From Lates calcarifer (Eukaryota; Chordata; Actinopteri; Centropomidae), in the NCBI RefSeq assembly GCF_001640805.2, contig NC_066851.1:2971911-3035910 (forward strand): a DNA stretch of 64,000 nt, written 5' to 3'. The number at the start of each line of letters is the position of its first letter. Positions within the stretch are counted from its first letter, which is position 1. The position numbers and the translations under genes are program-made. Under the pieces are notes generated by a model. It made no database searches. It saw nothing but the letters and a program-made list of their open reading frames with translations, and was not told where the DNA came from. Shown in pieces: positions 62,871-64,000 of this stretch.

Positions 62871-63880
62871 TAGCCACCAACTACGTCAGGTGTTGCTGGG
62901 CAGGTAGTGTACAGTGGTGTTACAGTGCTTTTTCACTGGAAAACAGCTGCCTGCTGTGGCTGGAAACAATACTATCAGAATGGTGAGAGTGAATTAAATG
63001 CCAGAAAGCTAAACAATGAGCCAAAACTCACTATAAGGCTCTGTGAAGCCAAAAGGAGGCTGCAGATTCAACTAATAATTCACTGCAGGTTCATCACTAC
63101 AAGCAACCTCTTCAGTCACAAATTGTTTTCACATTGTCATCATTTTCAAAAATGATATAAAATGATATAATAATATAAAATGATTAATATTCAATCTACA
63201 TCAGTTGTACAACTACATCAGATGTTAAATCACAAGAACTAATGGAAAGCACTCTTTCCTTTCTTCCCCAAGATCAACAGGCTGCATGTTTCCACTTACC
63301 TGTTTTTAAGCACATACAAAACCTGACTGTTTTATGCAGATGATGCACTTGACTATTACTTATTAACCACAGACTTGTTTTAAATACAGAAAAGAACAAG
63401 TATACAGTACTCAAATCAGGTACCTCAGTCAGTACACTCACAGTATTCTCATTGTCATATCACATGAATTCCAACAAGGTAGTGTTGTCTCAAATCAAAG
63501 ACTGCCGCAAAAAATATCTACTGGTTGCTTTGCTCACTTGACTCAAAAATAAACATTTTACTTTCTTGTGTGTGTCCGCTGTTTAATATGACATGTATAT
63601 TACCCCACCACTGGCATAGACAAAATGTCCTCCTTTTTGCTACAAAGCCAATATCTCTAAGTCTGTTTCAACACTGTGGAAAGCTCTAACAGACACAAAT
63701 TGAGACACAGTATCTGACTATCCTGCCACTAAAATGGTACCCATGTTCCACTTTGACAACCACCCACTTTGAAGAAAAAAATGCCTGTATTGGCCATGAT
63801 CTCAACCCTGTGAATCAGCTTGGAATATCTTTGAACATAAGCATTACTGAGGTTTTAGTCAAGTCCTTCACATTTCTTGT
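62871..63880 (-). other. upstream of nrxn3, no firmly recognised element
   Basis: At 62890-63130 there is a moderately GC-balanced stretch (gttgctgggcaggtag to aagcaacctcttcagtcac) that may be a further repeat, since it directly follows a repeat copy, but I cannot assign it. A (AAAATGATATAA) near-duplicate lies at 63150-63185. Nothing else seen. Confidence 0.4.
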
Positions 63881-63917
63881 ATTTATTGGAGGCCAGGATT
63901 TATGGCCTCCAATAAAT
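63881..63917. repeat. perfect 15-bp inverted repeat with 7-base loop
   Basis: Arms atttattggaggcca (63881-63895) and tggcctccaataaat (63903-63917) are exact reverse complements around the loop ggattta. This would form a stable hairpin in single-stranded DNA or RNA. No coding context or known terminator role applies in this eukaryotic setting. Confidence 0.85.
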
Positions 63918-64000
63918 CCTGATTATTGTGGCTGGATATTAGGTGTGTAGGACACATTTCAGAGCGAAATAATACAGCAAAGGCCCTGGCAATGAAGGAA

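Overview
The window looks like vertebrate, almost certainly teleost fish, nuclear DNA. It is AT-rich, dense in AC/GT, AG/CT and TA microsatellites, and contains decayed Tc1/mariner, hAT-like, LINE and short interspersed repeats of types known from fish genomes. There is no prokaryotic-style gene organisation: nearly all open frames are under 150 codons and are chance or repeat-derived.

Only one gene is visible, on the minus strand: the 5' part of an alpha-neurexin, best matched by residues to neurexin-3 (nrxn3). The first coding exon (58125-58809) encodes a signal peptide, the first LNS (laminin G-like) domain and the first EGF domain. About 56.6 kb further along the gene, an exon at 1202-1505 encodes the first half of LNS2 and ends at the position of alternative splice site 2. 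Exon phases fit: one leftover base from the first exon plus two from the second make an Ala codon, as expected when the splice-site-1 microexons are skipped. The LNS2 exon carries two separate 1-nt insertions that break its frame although residues and splice sites are otherwise well conserved. These are more likely assembly errors than a true null, but they should be checked.

Layout by region: 1-1201 is intron beyond the LNS2 exon. 1506-58124 is the large intron holding the splice-site-1 region, filled with repeats: Tc1/mariner relics at about 11.0, 21.5, 28.6, 35.8, 41.5, 42.7, 44.2 and 45.9 kb; an L2/Rex1-like LINE at 23.1-24.4 kb with a short repeat nested in it; a short inverted-repeat element at 49.6 kb; and several fish short-repeat copies. 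58810-64000 is 5' UTR/upstream intron or 5' flank, with a hAT-like repeat at 60.6-61.6 kb, another short-repeat copy at 62.6 kb and a perfect 15-bp hairpin near the end.

I found no undescribed gene system. The most useful observations are the damaged LNS2 exon, the exon-phase and splice-site-1 logic, the nested insertion with its target duplication, and several repeat copies with unusual structure. Repeat family assignments rest on recognised sequence patterns, not on a database search.
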